Shown: positions 34,403 to 43,883, numbered from the stretch's first letter. The stretch is DNA of 64,000 bases from Cellulomonas hominis (GCF_901521055.1 NZ_CABEGA010000013.1:1-64000); one strand, 5' to 3'. The notes: generated by a model not told the origin, from the sequence alone. Numbers and translations: made by a program.

Positions 34403-35053
34403 TCACGGTGCCGGCAGGAGGCCCCGCTGCATCGCGACGGTGACGGCGCGGGTGCGGTCGTCGACACCGAGCTTGGCGAACGCCCGCAGCAGGTGCGTCT
34501 TCACGGTCGCCTCGGCGATGAACAGCTCCCGTCCGACGGCCGCGTTCGACAGCCCGCGGGCCACACCGGCCAGCACCTCGAGCTCGCGGGCCGTCAGCCG
34601 GTCCGCCTCGCCGCGCACCTGCTGCACGAGCCGCGACGCGACCGACGGCGACAGGGCCGACTCCCCGCGGGCCGCCGCGCGCACGCCGGCGACGAGCTGC
34701 TCGCGGGGCGTGTCCTTGAGCAGGTACCCGGTCGCCCCGGCCTCGACGGCACGCAGGATGTCCGTGTCGGTCTCGTAGGTCGTCAGCACCAGCACGCGCA
34801 CCCCCGGCACCTCCGCGACGATGCGGGCGGTGGCCGCCGCGCCGTCCAGCACCGGCATCCGCAGGTCCATCAGCACCAGGTCGGGGGTGAGCGCGCGCGC
34901 CGCCTCGACCGCCGCAGCGCCGTCCGCGACCTCGCCGACCACCTCGATGTCCGGCTCGACGCTCAGCAGCCCCGCCAGGCCGGACCGCACCACCGGGTGG
35001 TCGTCGGCCACCAGCACCCGCACCGTCGTCCCCTGCACCCGCTCCGCCGTCAC
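34403..35053 (-). CDS. NarL-family response regulator
   Basis: The 216-residue regulator has a receiver domain (VADDHPVVRSGL; phospho-acceptor Asp near residue 60 in LMDLRMP; Thr in LTTYE; Lys in LLKDTP) and a LuxR-type helix-turn-helix (LTARELEVLAGVARGLSNA to ATVKTHL). GTG at 35053 overlaps the stop of the kinase gene. It forms a two-component pair with that kinase and probably controls the adjacent ABC exporter, as in DesK/LiaS-type systems (inference). Confidence 0.94.
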   Translation of the reverse strand: MTAERVQGTTVRVLVADDHPVVRSGLAGLLSVEPDIEVVGEVADGAAAVEAARALTPDLVLMDLRMPVLDGAAATARIVAEVPGVRVLVLTTYETDTDILRAVEAGATGYLLKDTPREQLVAGVRAAARGESALSPSVASRLVQQVRGEADRLTARELEVLAGVARGLSNAAVGRELFIAEATVKTHLLRAFAKLGVDDRTRAVTVAMQRGLLPAP

Positions 35054-36345
35054 GCCGTCGCCGCCTCGTCGTCGTCCCGCGCGGCGAGCGGCATCGCCAG
35101 CCGCACCCGCGTCCCTCGTCCCGGTTCGCCGGCCACGTCGAGCGTCCCGCCGCCGGCGGCCACCCGCTCGCGCATGCCCCGGAGCCCGACCCCCTCGGCG
35201 GTGCCCGGCGCGAGCCCCTGCCCGTCGTCCAGCACCTCCAGGGCGACCTCGCCCCCGGAGCGCACCAGCCGCAGCAGCACCCGCCGCGCGCCGGCGTGCT
35301 TGCGGACGTTCGCGAGCGCCTCCTGCGCGGCGCGCAGCAGCACCACCTCGGTGTCCCGGCCTGCGTCGCCCACGTCGCTCAGGCTGACCTCGACGCGCAC
35401 GCCGGTCTCGGCGCCGAACCGCTCCGCCAGCCGCTCGAGCGCCTCGGTGAGGGTCGAGTCGGCCAGCGCGGCCGGCCCGAACGCCGCGACCAGCGCCCGC
35501 GCCTCGGCCAGGTTCTCCCGCGCGACCCGCTCGATCTGCGCGAGCCGGTCCCGCGCCTGCGCGTCCTGCCCGAGGTCGATCTGAGCCTGCGCTGTCTGGG
35601 CGAGCATCACCACGCTGGTGAACCCCTGCGCGAGGGTGTCGTGGATCTCCTGCGCCACCCGCTCGCGCTCGGCCAGCACGCCCGCCGCGTGGTTGCTCGC
35701 GGCGAGCTGGGCCTGGGCGGTCTCCAGCTCCTCGATGAGCGCCGCACGCTCCTCCGAGCGCTCGGCGACCCGCGTGATCCAGAACCCCAGGGCCAGGGAG
35801 AAGATCAGGCCGATCGCCATCTGCCCGGCCAGCACGACGAGGTCCCGGCCCTGGGCCTGCTCGCCGACCGCCATCGACGTGGTGGTCGCCACCGCCATGA
35901 CGACCGACGCCACCACGCCCTCGCGCAGGTCGGCCGCGAAGAACCACACCTGGGAGAAGCCGATGAACAGCAGGATCGACCCGAGCGAGTTGATGCCGCC
36001 CGCCAGGGCCACCACGACGATCAGGACGACGACGTACGAGCGGGTGAGCCGCAGGTCCCCGGTCAGCGCTCCGCGGCGGCCGAGCACGAGGTAGGCGACG
36101 AGCAGCAGCGCCAGCCCGCCGAGCGCCGCGAGCGCCGGCCCGCCCGGGGGGAACGTGCCCTCCACCGCCAGCATCGACACCGCGCAGATGGCGAGCAGCG
36201 CGTAGAACACCGCGTCCCACCCGGCCAGCGCCCGGCGCCAGAAGTCCTCGCGCTCGGACGGCTCCCGCGGCGCGACCGCGTCGTCCCCCGGCCGTTCGAC
36301 GCTGCTGCTCACCGGCCCAGTGTGGCGCAGGTCAGCCGTCGTCAC
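35050..36345 (-). CDS. Sensor histidine kinase (HisKA_3 family)
   Basis: The 431-residue kinase has about six membrane helices (about 45-190), a coiled linker, the HisKA_3 box (ERVAQEIHDTLAQGF, His near 233) and an HATPase domain with LRAAQEALANVRKHA, DDGQGL and GVGLRGMRERV. It resembles DesK/LiaS-type kinases that sense membrane state. The GTG at 36345 overlaps the permease gene by 14 bases. The GTG at 36312, 19 bases after the permease stop, is an equally good alternative. Neither start has a clear ribosome site. Confidence 0.92.
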   Translation of the reverse strand: MTTADLRHTGPVSSSVERPGDDAVAPREPSEREDFWRRALAGWDAVFYALLAICAVSMLAVEGTFPPGGPALAALGGLALLLVAYLVLGRRGALTGDLRLTRSYVVVLIVVVALAGGINSLGSILLFIGFSQVWFFAADLREGVVASVVMAVATTTSMAVGEQAQGRDLVVLAGQMAIGLIFSLALGFWITRVAERSEERAALIEELETAQAQLAASNHAAGVLAERERVAQEIHDTLAQGFTSVVMLAQTAQAQIDLGQDAQARDRLAQIERVARENLAEARALVAAFGPAALADSTLTEALERLAERFGAETGVRVEVSLSDVGDAGRDTEVVLLRAAQEALANVRKHAGARRVLLRLVRSGGEVALEVLDDGQGLAPGTAEGVGLRGMRERVAAGGGTLDVAGEPGRGTRVRLAMPLAARDDDEAATA

Positions 36346-37189
36346 GCCGACGCCACCGGAAGGTCCGGACCCCGACCACGAGCCCGACGACCAGCCACGC
36401 GGCGAGCACCGCCGCGGTCGCCCCGTGCTGCCACGACCCGCCGACCTCGAGCGACGCGGCCTCCTGCGGCAGGAACACCGACCGCATGCCCTGCGCCATC
36501 CACTTCAGCGGGAACACCGAGGCGACCTGCTGCATCCAGGACGGCAGCTCGTAGAAGGTGAAAAACACCCCGGAGATGAACTGCAGCACGAGCACCACGG
36601 GCGTCACGACGGCGCTCGCGGATCGCCCGGAGCGCGGCAGGGACGAGAACCCGACCCCGCAGACGGCGCCCGCGGCCGTGCCGAGCACGAACACCCACGC
36701 GAACGTCCCCCAGCGGGCCGCGTCGGACGGCAGCTCGACGTCGAAGAGCAGCGACGCCACGGCCAGCAGCAGCGCCACCTGCAGCACCGACACGACCAGG
36801 ACCTGGCCGACCTTGCCGAGGAAGTACGCCGCCGGGGGCAGCGGGGTCCCGCCGAGGCGCTTCAGCCCGCCCTCGTCCCGCTCGACCGGGATGGAGATCG
36901 CGAGCGACTGGAACGAGGACAGCAGCACGCCGGTGGCGATCATCCCGGGCAGGAAGTACTGGGCGAACGGGACGCCGTCGGCGACGGTCGCGCCGTCCTG
37001 CCCGAACACCGTCGCGAAGATCGCCAGCATGATGATCGGGTACGCGAAGATGAAGATCAGCGCGTCGCGCTCCCGGAAGAACCCGCGGATCTCGTAGCGG
37101 GCGCGCTCGACGCCGAGCGCCAGGGTGCTGGGCAGCCGCGGGGTCGCCGGGCGACGGCCGGCCTCCGACGGGGTGAGGGTGGTGCTCAT
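36332..37189 (-). CDS. ABC-2 type exporter permease
   Basis: A 285-residue membrane protein with six helices in ABC-2 order. It includes the family segment (FFRERDALIFIFAYPIIML), the LKRLGGTPLPP loop and a C-terminal PLKWMAQGMRSVF with a final helix. It couples with the ATPase encoded directly upstream (ATGA overlap) to export a drug, lipid or peptide. The downstream kinase and regulator suggest stress-induced control. Confidence 0.9.
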   Translation of the reverse strand: MSTTLTPSEAGRRPATPRLPSTLALGVERARYEIRGFFRERDALIFIFAYPIIMLAIFATVFGQDGATVADGVPFAQYFLPGMIATGVLLSSFQSLAISIPVERDEGGLKRLGGTPLPPAAYFLGKVGQVLVVSVLQVALLLAVASLLFDVELPSDAARWGTFAWVFVLGTAAGAVCGVGFSSLPRSGRSASAVVTPVVLVLQFISGVFFTFYELPSWMQQVASVFPLKWMAQGMRSVFLPQEAASLEVGGSWQHGATAAVLAAWLVVGLVVGVRTFRWRRRDDG

Positions 37190-38130
37190 CGCGCGACCTC
37201 CGTCGTGACGAGTGCGGGCTCCGTCGCGGCGGGTGCGGCGGCACGGGTGGCGGGGGCGGCGGGCGCGCCGGCCTCGTCGTCGGCGATCAGCGACAGGTAG
37301 ACGTCCTCCAGGGTCGGGCGGACCACCTGCAGCCCGGGGACCTCGCCCGCCTCGCCGCCCAGCCGGGCCGCGAGCGCGGACACCAGGGCGGTGGGGGCGT
37401 CGGTCTGCTGCTGCCGGTGCGCGCCGCCCTCGGTCCACCGCACGACGGCCTGCCGGGCGGAGCGCCCGCCGAGGTCCGCCGGGGTGTCGACCGCGACGAC
37501 GTGGCCGGAGCGCACGACGGCCACCCGGTCGGCCAGGTGCTCGGCCTCCTCCAGGTAGTGCGTGGTCAGCACGATCGTGGTGCCGCCGTCGCGCAGCCCG
37601 GCGATGAGGTCCCAGAACGCGTGCCGCGCCTCGGGGTCGAAGCCGGTGGTCGGCTCGTCCAGGAACAGCAGCTCGGGCCGGCCGACGATGCCGAGCGCGA
37701 CGTCGAGCCGCCGCCGCTGGCCCCCGGAGAGCTGCCGGGTGCGGGTGCGGGCCTTCTCGCGCAGCCCGACGGCGTCGATGACCTCGTCCGGGTCGCGCGG
37801 CGCGGGGTAGTACCGGGCGAAGTGGTGGACCAGCTCGCTCACGGTGGCCTCGGCCAGGTCGTTGCTGCTCTGCAGCACGATGCCGATCCGGGACCGCCAC
37901 TCGCGGCCCGCCGTCTGGGGGTCGACGCCGAGCACGCGGACGTCGCCGCCGTCCCGCCGCCGGTAGCCCTCGAGGATCTCGACGGTGGTCGTCTTGCCCG
38001 CGCCGTTGGGCCCGAGCACGGCGACGATCTCGCCGCGGGCGACCGTGAGGTCCAGCCCGTCGACGGCGCGCTTCTCGCCGTACCGCTTCTGCAGCCCGGT
38101 GACCCGGACCGCGAGGTCGTTGTCGTCCAT
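37186..38130 (-). CDS. ABC-2 type exporter ATP-binding protein
   Basis: The 314-residue ATPase has Walker A GPNGAGKT, Q-loop VLQSSNDL, signature LSGGQRRR, Walker B LLFLDEP and switch His (LTTHYLEEAEHL). A 90-residue C-terminal extension ends in an Ala/Pro-rich tail. This is the DrrA/NatA-type drug-export class. It is the first gene of a five-gene minus-strand cluster: ATPase, permease, kinase, regulator and perhaps adenosine deaminase. Confidence 0.92.
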   Translation of the reverse strand: MDDNDLAVRVTGLQKRYGEKRAVDGLDLTVARGEIVAVLGPNGAGKTTTVEILEGYRRRDGGDVRVLGVDPQTAGREWRSRIGIVLQSSNDLAEATVSELVHHFARYYPAPRDPDEVIDAVGLREKARTRTRQLSGGQRRRLDVALGIVGRPELLFLDEPTTGFDPEARHAFWDLIAGLRDGGTTIVLTTHYLEEAEHLADRVAVVRSGHVVAVDTPADLGGRSARQAVVRWTEGGAHRQQQTDAPTALVSALAARLGGEAGEVPGLQVVRPTLEDVYLSLIADDEAGAPAAPATRAAAPAATEPALVTTEVAR

Positions 38131-38182
38131 GCGTCCAGCCTGGCCGGACGGGTGGGGCGGCCGCGACGACCGGGGGACGGGA

Positions 38183-38212
38183 CCGCCCGTCCACCGATCG
38201 GTGGACGGGCGG
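38183..38212. terminator. Perfect 30-base palindrome after the aminotransferase gene
   Basis: Both 15-base halves match exactly and meet at CCGATCGG. It begins 22 bases after the aminotransferase stop on the minus strand, so it is probably its terminator. It also lies 53 bases upstream of the exporter ATPase start and could be an operator for that operon. Confidence 0.6.
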
Positions 38213-38233
38213 GTCAGCCGGGGTGCCGCAGGG

Positions 38234-39472
38234 TCAGCCCTCGGCGAGCAGCGCCTGGATCCGGCCGACGCCCTCGGCCAGGTCGTCGTCGCCCAGCGCG
38301 TACGACAGCCGCAGGTACCCGCTCGGCCCGAACGCCTCGCCCGGCACGACCGCGACCTCGGCCTGGTCGAGCAGCAGCGCGGCGAGCTCGGCGGAGGTCG
38401 CCGGCGTCACGCCGCGGAACGTCCGGCCGAGCAGCCCGTCGACGGCGGGGTAGGCGTAGAACGCGCCCTCCGGCGCCGGGATCACCACCCCGTCGATCTC
38501 CGCGAGCATCCGCACCATCGTCCGGCGGCGGCGGTCGAAGGCCTCGCGCATCGCCGCGACGGCGGACAGGTCGCCGGTGAGCGCCGCCACGGCCGCGCGC
38601 TGCGACACGTTGGCGACGTTCGAGGTCAGGTGCGACTGGAGGTTCGTCGCGGCCTTCACCACGTCCGTCGGCCCGATCAGCCAGCCCACCCGCCAGCCGG
38701 TCATCGCGTACGTCTTGGCGACGCCGTTGAGCACGACGGTGGTGTCGGCGAGCTCGGGCACGGCGCGCAGCACCGGCGTCGAGACCACGCCGTCGTAGGT
38801 GAGGTGCTCGTAGATCTCGTCGGTGACGACCCAGATGCCGTGCTCGAGCGCCCAGCGGCCGATCTCGGCGGTCTGCTCCGGGGAGTAGACGGCGCCCGTC
38901 GGGTTCGACGGCGAGCAGAACAGCAGAACCTTGGTGCGGGGGGTGCGCGCCGCCTCGAGCTGCTCGACCGTGACCTTGTAGCCCTGGTCGACGCCGGCGA
39001 TCACCTCGACGGGGACGCCGCCCGCGAGCCGGATCGCCTCCGGGTAGGTGGTCCAGTACGGGCCGGGCAGCAGCACCTCGTCGCCCGGGTCGAGCAGCGT
39101 CGCGAACGCCTGGTACACCGCCTGCTTGCCGCCGTTGGTGACGAGGACGTCGCCGGGCGAGATCTCGTACCCGGAGTCGCGCAGCGTCTTGGCGGCGATC
39201 GCCTCCTTGAGCACGGGGAGGCCGCCGGCGGGGGAGTACCGGTGGTTCGCGGCGTCGCGCGCGGCGGCCACCGCCGCCTCGACGATGTAGTCGGGCGTCG
39301 GGAAGTCGGGCTCCCCGGCGCCGAAGCCGATCACGGGGCGGCCGGCGGCCTTGAGGGCCTTCGCCTTCGCGTCCACGGCGAGCGTGGCGGACTCGGCGAT
39401 GCCGCCCACGCGCGCGGACACGCGGCGGGGGCTCGGGGACGACGCGGGCTGCTGGGGGCTGGACGCGCTCAC
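38234..39472 (-). CDS. aspC: Pyridoxal-phosphate aminotransferase (aspartate aminotransferase type)
   Basis: A 412-residue fold-type I enzyme with the class I N-terminal motif ([18 protein letters not shown]), the NPTGAVYS segment, the VTDEIYE PLP Asp and the Schiff-base Lys in [13 protein letters not shown] (about residue 252). These match the Thermus-type aspartate or prephenate aminotransferases. GTG at 39472 with AGGA eight bases upstream. It is divergent from tRNA-Trp. Substrate could be aspartate or an aromatic keto acid. Confidence 0.92.
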   Translation of the reverse strand: MSASSPQQPASSPSPRRVSARVGGIAESATLAVDAKAKALKAAGRPVIGFGAGEPDFPTPDYIVEAAVAAARDAANHRYSPAGGLPVLKEAIAAKTLRDSGYEISPGDVLVTNGGKQAVYQAFATLLDPGDEVLLPGPYWTTYPEAIRLAGGVPVEVIAGVDQGYKVTVEQLEAARTPRTKVLLFCSPSNPTGAVYSPEQTAEIGRWALEHGIWVVTDEIYEHLTYDGVVSTPVLRAVPELADTTVVLNGVAKTYAMTGWRVGWLIGPTDVVKAATNLQSHLTSNVANVSQRAAVAALTGDLSAVAAMREAFDRRRRTMVRMLAEIDGVVIPAPEGAFYAYPAVDGLLGRTFRGVTPATSAELAALLLDQAEVAVVPGEAFGPSGYLRLSYALGDDDLAEGVGRIQALLAEG

Positions 39473-39612
39473 GGGGTCATCCTGGCAGACCGGGGGCGGT
39501 TCGACCCGGGGCCGACCGTCGCGTAGAGTAGGTCCCTGGTGGTTGACGTCCGCCATGATGAGCCGCGCCCGGGTGACCGGGAGCGCGCCCCTCACGAGGA
39601 CGCCGCCGCCGT

Positions 39613-39685
39613 AGGGTAGTGGCGCAATTGGTAGCGCACCGGTCTCCAAAACCGGCGGTTGCGAGTTCGAGTCTCGCCTGCCCTG
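39613..39685 (+). tRNA. tRNA-Trp (CCA)
   Basis: A 73-base cloverleaf with acceptor arms AGGGTAG and CTGCCCT (one T-G pair), D-arm GCGCAATTGGTAGCGC, anticodon CCA (CTCCAAA) and T-loop AGTTCGAGT. The discriminator is G. It lies directly upstream of secE, a conserved bacterial arrangement. Confidence 0.95.
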
Positions 39686-39701
39686 CGCGTGTGGTCACGT
39701 A

Positions 39702-39733
39702 CCGCTCGTCCCTTTGAGGATCCCCTCGAGCGG
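39702..39733 (+). terminator. Weak hairpin after tRNA-Trp
   Basis: CCGCTCG (39702-39708) and CGAGCGG (39727-39733) can pair around an 18-base loop. It may be a terminator, processing site or secE leader structure. Confidence 0.3.
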
Positions 39734-39794
39734 GCGGCGGACGACATGAGGCGCCCGGCGACGGTCGGCGTCGCGAGACGTAGGGGAACATCTG

Positions 39795-40079
39795 GTGAGC
39801 GACTCGGCACCCGTGGCGGCGTCCGACGCGGGCGAGCCCGCAGAGCGGACCGGCAGCGGTCGTCCCGCGAGCCCGGAGAAGCGCCGTGGCCTGTTCGCCC
39901 GGATCGCCCTCTTCGTCCGCCAGGTCGTGGCCGAGCTCAAGAAGGTCGTCCGGCCCACCCGGAACGAGCTCGTGACCTACACGGGCGTCGTCCTGGTGTT
40001 CGTCGCGGTCGTGATGGCCTTCGTGACGCTCGTCGACCTGGGCGTCGGCAAGGCCACCTTCTGGATCTTCGGGGGCTGA
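39795..40079 (+). CDS. secE: Preprotein translocase subunit SecE
   Basis: SecE is the essential small subunit of the SecYEG channel. The 94-residue protein has a polar start, an amphipathic helix with the hallmark ELKKVVRPTRNEL and one C-terminal membrane helix (about 63-85). GTG at 39795 after TAGGGGAA. It heads the secE-nusG-rplK-rplA block. Confidence 0.96.
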   Translation: MSDSAPVAASDAGEPAERTGSGRPASPEKRRGLFARIALFVRQVVAELKKVVRPTRNELVTYTGVVLVFVAVVMAFVTLVDLGVGKATFWIFGG

Positions 40080-40148
40080 GCCTCCGCGGCGCCCCGCCGG
40101 CGCACGACATCTCAGCACCACCTTCCGCAGCAGAAAGCAGGTTCGCCC

Positions 40149-40958
40149 GTGTCGCAGGAATCGCAGGAGCCCGGTCTGGGTGCCGCCGAGTCCGAGCTCG
40201 ACGACGCCCTCGCGTCGGTCGAGGCGGTCGAGGCCCCCGCGGCGGGTTCCGACGAGCCCGACGTGACGGACGAGGTCGAGACCGCGGACGTCGCCGAGGT
40301 CGAGGGTGACGAGGACGCCGACGCGCCGGTCGCCGACGACGAGGCCGACGTGGACGAGGACCCGGTCGCGGCGTTCAAGGCCCAGCTGCGCACGCAGCCG
40401 GGCGACTGGTACGTCATCCACTCCTACGCGGGCTACGAGAACCGCGTGAAGACGAACCTCGAGAACCGCACGCAGAGCCTCAACATGGAGGACTTCATCT
40501 ACCAGGTGGAGGTCCCCATGGAGGAGGTCGTGGAGATCAAGAACGCGCAGCGCAAGGTCGTGCGCCGCGTCCGGATCCCCGGCTACGTGCTGGTCCGCAT
40601 GGACCTCACCGACGAGTCGTGGGGCGCCGTCCGGCACACCCCGGGCGTCACCGGCTTCGTGGGCCACACCCACCAGCCCGTCCCGCTGACCCAGGACGAG
40701 GTCTTCTCGATGCTGGCGCCGACGATCGAGGCCAAGCCCTCGACGCCCGCCGCCGCCGGCGCGCAGAAGTCCGCCACGCCGATCGAGGTCGACTTCACCG
40801 TCGGCGAGTCCGTGACCGTCACCGACGGCCCGTTCGACACGCTGCCGGCGACGATCTCCGAGATCACCCCCGAGAACCAGAAGCTCAAGGTCCTCGTCTC
40901 CATCTTCGGCCGGGAGACCCCGGTCGAGCTGTCGTTCAGCCAGGTCGCCAAGATCTGA
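40149..40958 (+). CDS. nusG: Transcription termination/antitermination factor NusG
   Basis: NusG binds RNA polymerase and links it to Rho or ribosomes. The 269-residue protein has an acidic, disordered 75-residue extension typical of actinobacteria. The NGN domain follows ([20 protein letters not shown] to GVTGFVG), then a C-terminal KOW domain ([16 protein letters not shown] to [11 protein letters not shown]). GTG at 40149. It lies 69 bases after secE and 82 before rplK. Confidence 0.97.
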   Translation: MSQESQEPGLGAAESELDDALASVEAVEAPAAGSDEPDVTDEVETADVAEVEGDEDADAPVADDEADVDEDPVAAFKAQLRTQPGDWYVIHSYAGYENRVKTNLENRTQSLNMEDFIYQVEVPMEEVVEIKNAQRKVVRRVRIPGYVLVRMDLTDESWGAVRHTPGVTGFVGHTHQPVPLTQDEVFSMLAPTIEAKPSTPAAAGAQKSATPIEVDFTVGESVTVTDGPFDTLPATISEITPENQKLKVLVSIFGRETPVELSFSQVAKI

Positions 40959-41040
40959 CCGAGCTGCCGCCCCCGGGCGGCGCCCCTGCAACCGGGTCAT
41001 CGCCCACGGCGTCGGCCCACGAGAGAAGAAAGGGTGGCTC

Positions 41041-41472
41041 ATGCCCCCGAAGAAGAAGGTCACCGGCCTCATCAAGCTCCAGATCAAGGCCGGCGCGGCG
41101 ACCCCCGCGCCGCCGATCGGCCCCGCGCTCGGTCAGCACGGCGTCAACATCATGGAGTTCTGCAAGGCCTACAACGCGGCCACCGAGGCCCAGCGCGGCA
41201 ACGTGATCCCGGTGGAGATCACGGTCTACGAGGACCGTTCCTTCACCTTCATCACGAAGACCCCGCCGGCCGCGGAGCTCATCAAGAAGGCCGCCGGTGT
41301 CGACAAGGGCTCGCCCACGCCGCACACCACCAAGGTGGCCAGCCTGACCGCCGAGCAGGTCCGCGAGATCGCGCAGACCAAGCTCGAGGACCTGAACGCC
41401 AACGACCTCGCCGCCGCCGAGAAGATCATCGCCGGCACCGCGCGCTCGATGGGCATCACCGTCCAGGCGTGA
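41041..41472 (+). CDS. rplK: 50S ribosomal protein L11
   Basis: The 143-residue L11 has a flexible N-terminal domain (KIQIKAG-type start, [19 protein letters not shown]) and a C-terminal rRNA-binding domain ending [10 protein letters not shown]. It builds the GTPase-associated centre with 23S rRNA. AAAGGGTGG lies before the ATG. The gene continues into rplA through a gap containing a strong hairpin. Confidence 0.98.
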   Translation: MPPKKKVTGLIKLQIKAGAATPAPPIGPALGQHGVNIMEFCKAYNAATEAQRGNVIPVEITVYEDRSFTFITKTPPAAELIKKAAGVDKGSPTPHTTKVASLTAEQVREIAQTKLEDLNANDLAAAEKIIAGTARSMGITVQA

Positions 41473-41486
41473 CCCCCTCGTACGAC

Positions 41487-41513
41487 CCCCGCCCGGGAAC
41501 GTCCCGGGCGGGG
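41487..41513 (+). terminator. Hairpin in the rplK-rplA gap
   Basis: CCCCGCCCGGGA (41487-41498) pairs perfectly with TCCCGGGCGGGG (41502-41513) around a 3-base loop. It lies 14 bases after the rplK stop and 58 before rplA. It may be a partial terminator, RNA-processing signal or part of autogenous control. Confidence 0.5.
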
Positions 41514-41571
41514 CAGTGGCAGGGCCCTGTGCGGTCCGACGACCACGACTGCTGAAGAAGAGAGAGAGCAG

Positions 41572-42291
41572 ATGGCGAAGCACAGCAAGGCGTACCGCGC
41601 CGCGGCCGAGAAGATCGAGCCGGGCGAGCTCTACGCCCCCCTCCAGGCGGTCCGCCTGGCGCAGCAGACCTCGACCACCAAGTACGACGCGACCGTCGAG
41701 GTCGCGATGCGTCTCGGTGTCGACCCCCGCAAGGCCGACCAGATGGTGCGCGGCACCGTCAACCTCCCACACGGCACCGGCAAGACCGCCCGCGTGATCG
41801 TGTTCGCGACGGGTGAGCGTGCCGAGCAGGCCCGCGCCGCCGGTGCGGACGAGGTCGGCGGCGACGAGCTGATCGAGAAGGTCGCGGCCGGTTACACCGA
41901 CTTCGACTCCGCGGTCGCGACCCCGGACCTCATGGGCAAGGTCGGTCGTCTCGGCAAGGTGCTCGGTCCCCGTGGCCTGATGCCGAACCCGAAGACCGGC
42001 ACCGTGACGATGGACGTGGCCAAGGCCGTCACCGACATCAAGGGCGGCAAGATCGAGTTCCGTGTCGACAAGCACGCGAACCTGCACTTCATCATCGGCA
42101 AGACGTCGTTCTCGGACACCCAGCTGGTCGAGAACTACGCCGCCGCGCTGGAGGAGATCCTGCGTCTCAAGCCGTCCGCGTCGAAGGGTCGCTACATCAG
42201 CAAGGCGACCGTCTCGACCACGAACGGCCCCGGCATCCTGGTCGACCAGAGCAAGACCCGGAACCTCACCTCGGAGGAGGACGCGGCCTGA
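41572..42291 (+). CDS. rplA: 50S ribosomal protein L1
   Basis: The 239-residue L1 forms the ribosomal L1 stalk and represses its own mRNA in many bacteria. It shows the family start ([13 protein letters not shown]), [33 protein letters not shown] and the C-terminal [28 protein letters not shown] precedes the ATG. It ends the block at a perfect terminator. Confidence 0.98.
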   Translation: MAKHSKAYRAAAEKIEPGELYAPLQAVRLAQQTSTTKYDATVEVAMRLGVDPRKADQMVRGTVNLPHGTGKTARVIVFATGERAEQARAAGADEVGGDELIEKVAAGYTDFDSAVATPDLMGKVGRLGKVLGPRGLMPNPKTGTVTMDVAKAVTDIKGGKIEFRVDKHANLHFIIGKTSFSDTQLVENYAAALEEILRLKPSASKGRYISKATVSTTNGPGILVDQSKTRNLTSEEDAA

Positions 42292-42308
42292 CGCCCCGTC
42301 CCACCCGT

Positions 42309-42351
42309 ACCGCAGGCCCGGTCCCCCGTCGTGGGGGACCGGGCCTGCGGT
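42309..42351. terminator. Perfect 19-bp terminator after rplA
   Basis: Arms 42309-42327 and 42333-42351 pair without mismatch around GTCGT. Being symmetrical it can also end transcription from the convergent membrane-protein gene. Confidence 0.85.
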
Positions 42352-42371
42352 CGTCCGGCGCCCCTCGGGGG

Positions 42372-43007
42372 CTAGTGCCCGGTGTGCCCCCGCTCGGCGG
42401 GCAGGCCGTGCGAGCCGTGCGGGACGGCGTGCGCCCCGGCCTCCGTCGCCGCGAGCCCGGGGACGGTGACGAGCGCGACCAGCAGGGCGCCGGTGGCCAG
42501 CACCCCGGCCTGACCGCGGGCGCCCAGGGCCCGGCGCGGGCCGGGTGCGGTGGCGGCCCGGCGGCCGAGCGCGAGGGCGATCGCCGTGCCCAGCCCGAGG
42601 GTGAGGGCGGCGGCCTCCGCGGCGGTCGGGCGGCTCTGCGTGAGCGGGGCGGCCAGCAGCGCGGCGGGCCCGACCAGCAGCAGGGCGCCGACCGCCGCGC
42701 CCGGGGCGCGCACCGGCGCGCGGAGCGCCGCGACGGCCCAGCCGAGCACGGCGAGCCCGACGACCGCCAGCGCGACGCCGGCCGCGGGGTCGCGGGCGAG
42801 GTGCCCCGCGGCGACGCCCGCCGTGACGAGGCCGAGCCCGAGGGCCCCGAGCCCCGCCCAGAGCCGCGCGGTGAGCTCCAGGGCGCCCTCGGCGGGAGCC
42901 GTGGCGCCCACCCCGGGCTCGCCCGCCGGCCGGGTCCGGCCGTCCTCGTGGCCGGTGCGCGGCACCCGGCCGGCGACCGCTACCCGGCCGGCGAGCGCGG
43001 CGGTCAT
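42372..43007 (-). CDS. Unknown membrane protein with His-rich tail
   Basis: A 211-residue protein with about five or six helices after a polar, Arg/Gly-rich start. It ends in a His-rich stretch (GAHAVPHGSHGLP then ERGHTGH) that could bind metal. I do not recognise the family. Its ATG overlaps the stop of the DUF4383 gene (ATGA), so the two membrane proteins are translated together. Confidence 0.7.
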   Translation of the reverse strand: MTAALAGRVAVAGRVPRTGHEDGRTRPAGEPGVGATAPAEGALELTARLWAGLGALGLGLVTAGVAAGHLARDPAAGVALAVVGLAVLGWAVAALRAPVRAPGAAVGALLLVGPAALLAAPLTQSRPTAAEAAALTLGLGTAIALALGRRAATAPGPRRALGARGQAGVLATGALLVALVTVPGLAATEAGAHAVPHGSHGLPAERGHTGH

Positions 43008-43423
43008 GCCCGGCGTGCCGCGACGCGGGAGCCCGCGGCCTGCTTGTCGGCGGCGAGGCCGACGCCGAGCAGCAGCACGGCGCTGCCGAGGTGCAGCACG
43101 TTGTCCGCGCCGTTGAGCGCCAGGATGTTCGCGGACGAGCCGACCAGGAACAGCCCGAGCAGGCCGACGAGCAGGTACACGCCGCCGACCGTGGTGTTGG
43201 CGGCGCGGGCGGCGGGCACGGACGCGGTCGCGGCGCCCAGCAGCACCGCGCCGATCGCGAGGTGCACGATGTTGTGCAGCGGGTTGACCTCGAACACGAT
43301 CAGCGTGCCGCCCTCGGTGCCGGCGAACGCGGCGCCGGAGCTGACCAGGAACCCGGCGATGCCGACGAGCAGGTAGACGGCGCCGAAGATGCCCCCGACG
43401 AGGCGGTTGGCGGACTGTCCCAT
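43004..43423 (-). CDS. DUF4383 membrane protein
   Basis: The 139-residue protein has four helices and the family features NRLVGGIFGAVYLLVGIAGF, NPLHNIVHLAIGA and NGADNVLHLGSAV, in which His residues recur at helix ends. Function is unknown; such proteins are common in actinobacteria. The ATG at 43423 has GGGAGGAG upstream. It is co-expressed with the His-rich membrane protein and divergent from the thiamine-binding-like gene. Confidence 0.85.
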   Translation of the reverse strand: MGQSANRLVGGIFGAVYLLVGIAGFLVSSGAAFAGTEGGTLIVFEVNPLHNIVHLAIGAVLLGAATASVPAARAANTTVGGVYLLVGLLGLFLVGSSANILALNGADNVLHLGSAVLLLGVGLAADKQAAGSRVAARRA

Positions 43424-43589
43424 GGTGATGTCTCCTCCCGGGGTGCGTCCCCGCAGACGGTGCGCGCGGTGCTGCACGCGTCGGGGGTTCGGAGCGGTCG
43501 CGCCCACGGATGGGTGGTGACGCGGCGCACCGGCGGGCAGTTCGGGCCGGGGCCTGGACGCCGGGCCCGCGCTGCACCAAGGTGGAGGG

Positions 43590-43883
43590 ATGCTCGTGGC
43601 TTTCTCCGTGTCCCCGCTCGGTTCGGGCGAGTCCGTGACCGAGGCCGTGGCGGACGCCGTCCGCGTCGTCCGCGAGTCCGGGCTCCCGCACCGCACCGAC
43701 GCCATGTTCACCACCGTCGAGGGCGAGTGGGACGAGTGCATGGACGTCGTGCGCCGTGCGGCCGAGGCGGTGGGCCGGCACGCCGGGCGGGTGAGCCTGG
43801 TGCTGAAGGCCGACATCCGGCCGGGGCACACCGGCGAGCTGACCGGCAAGGTCGAGCGGCTGGAGGCCCGGCTCTCGTCCTGA
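43590..43883 (+). CDS. MTH1187-type thiamine-binding-like protein
   Basis: A 97-residue ferredoxin-like-fold protein of the MTH1187/YkoF class (DUF77). Visible are [39 protein letters not shown] and [13 protein letters not shown]. Relatives bind thiamine or its pyrimidine. It is monocistronic with GTGGAGGG before the ATG. Confidence 0.88.
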   Translation: MLVAFSVSPLGSGESVTEAVADAVRVVRESGLPHRTDAMFTTVEGEWDECMDVVRRAAEAVGRHAGRVSLVLKADIRPGHTGELTGKVERLEARLSS

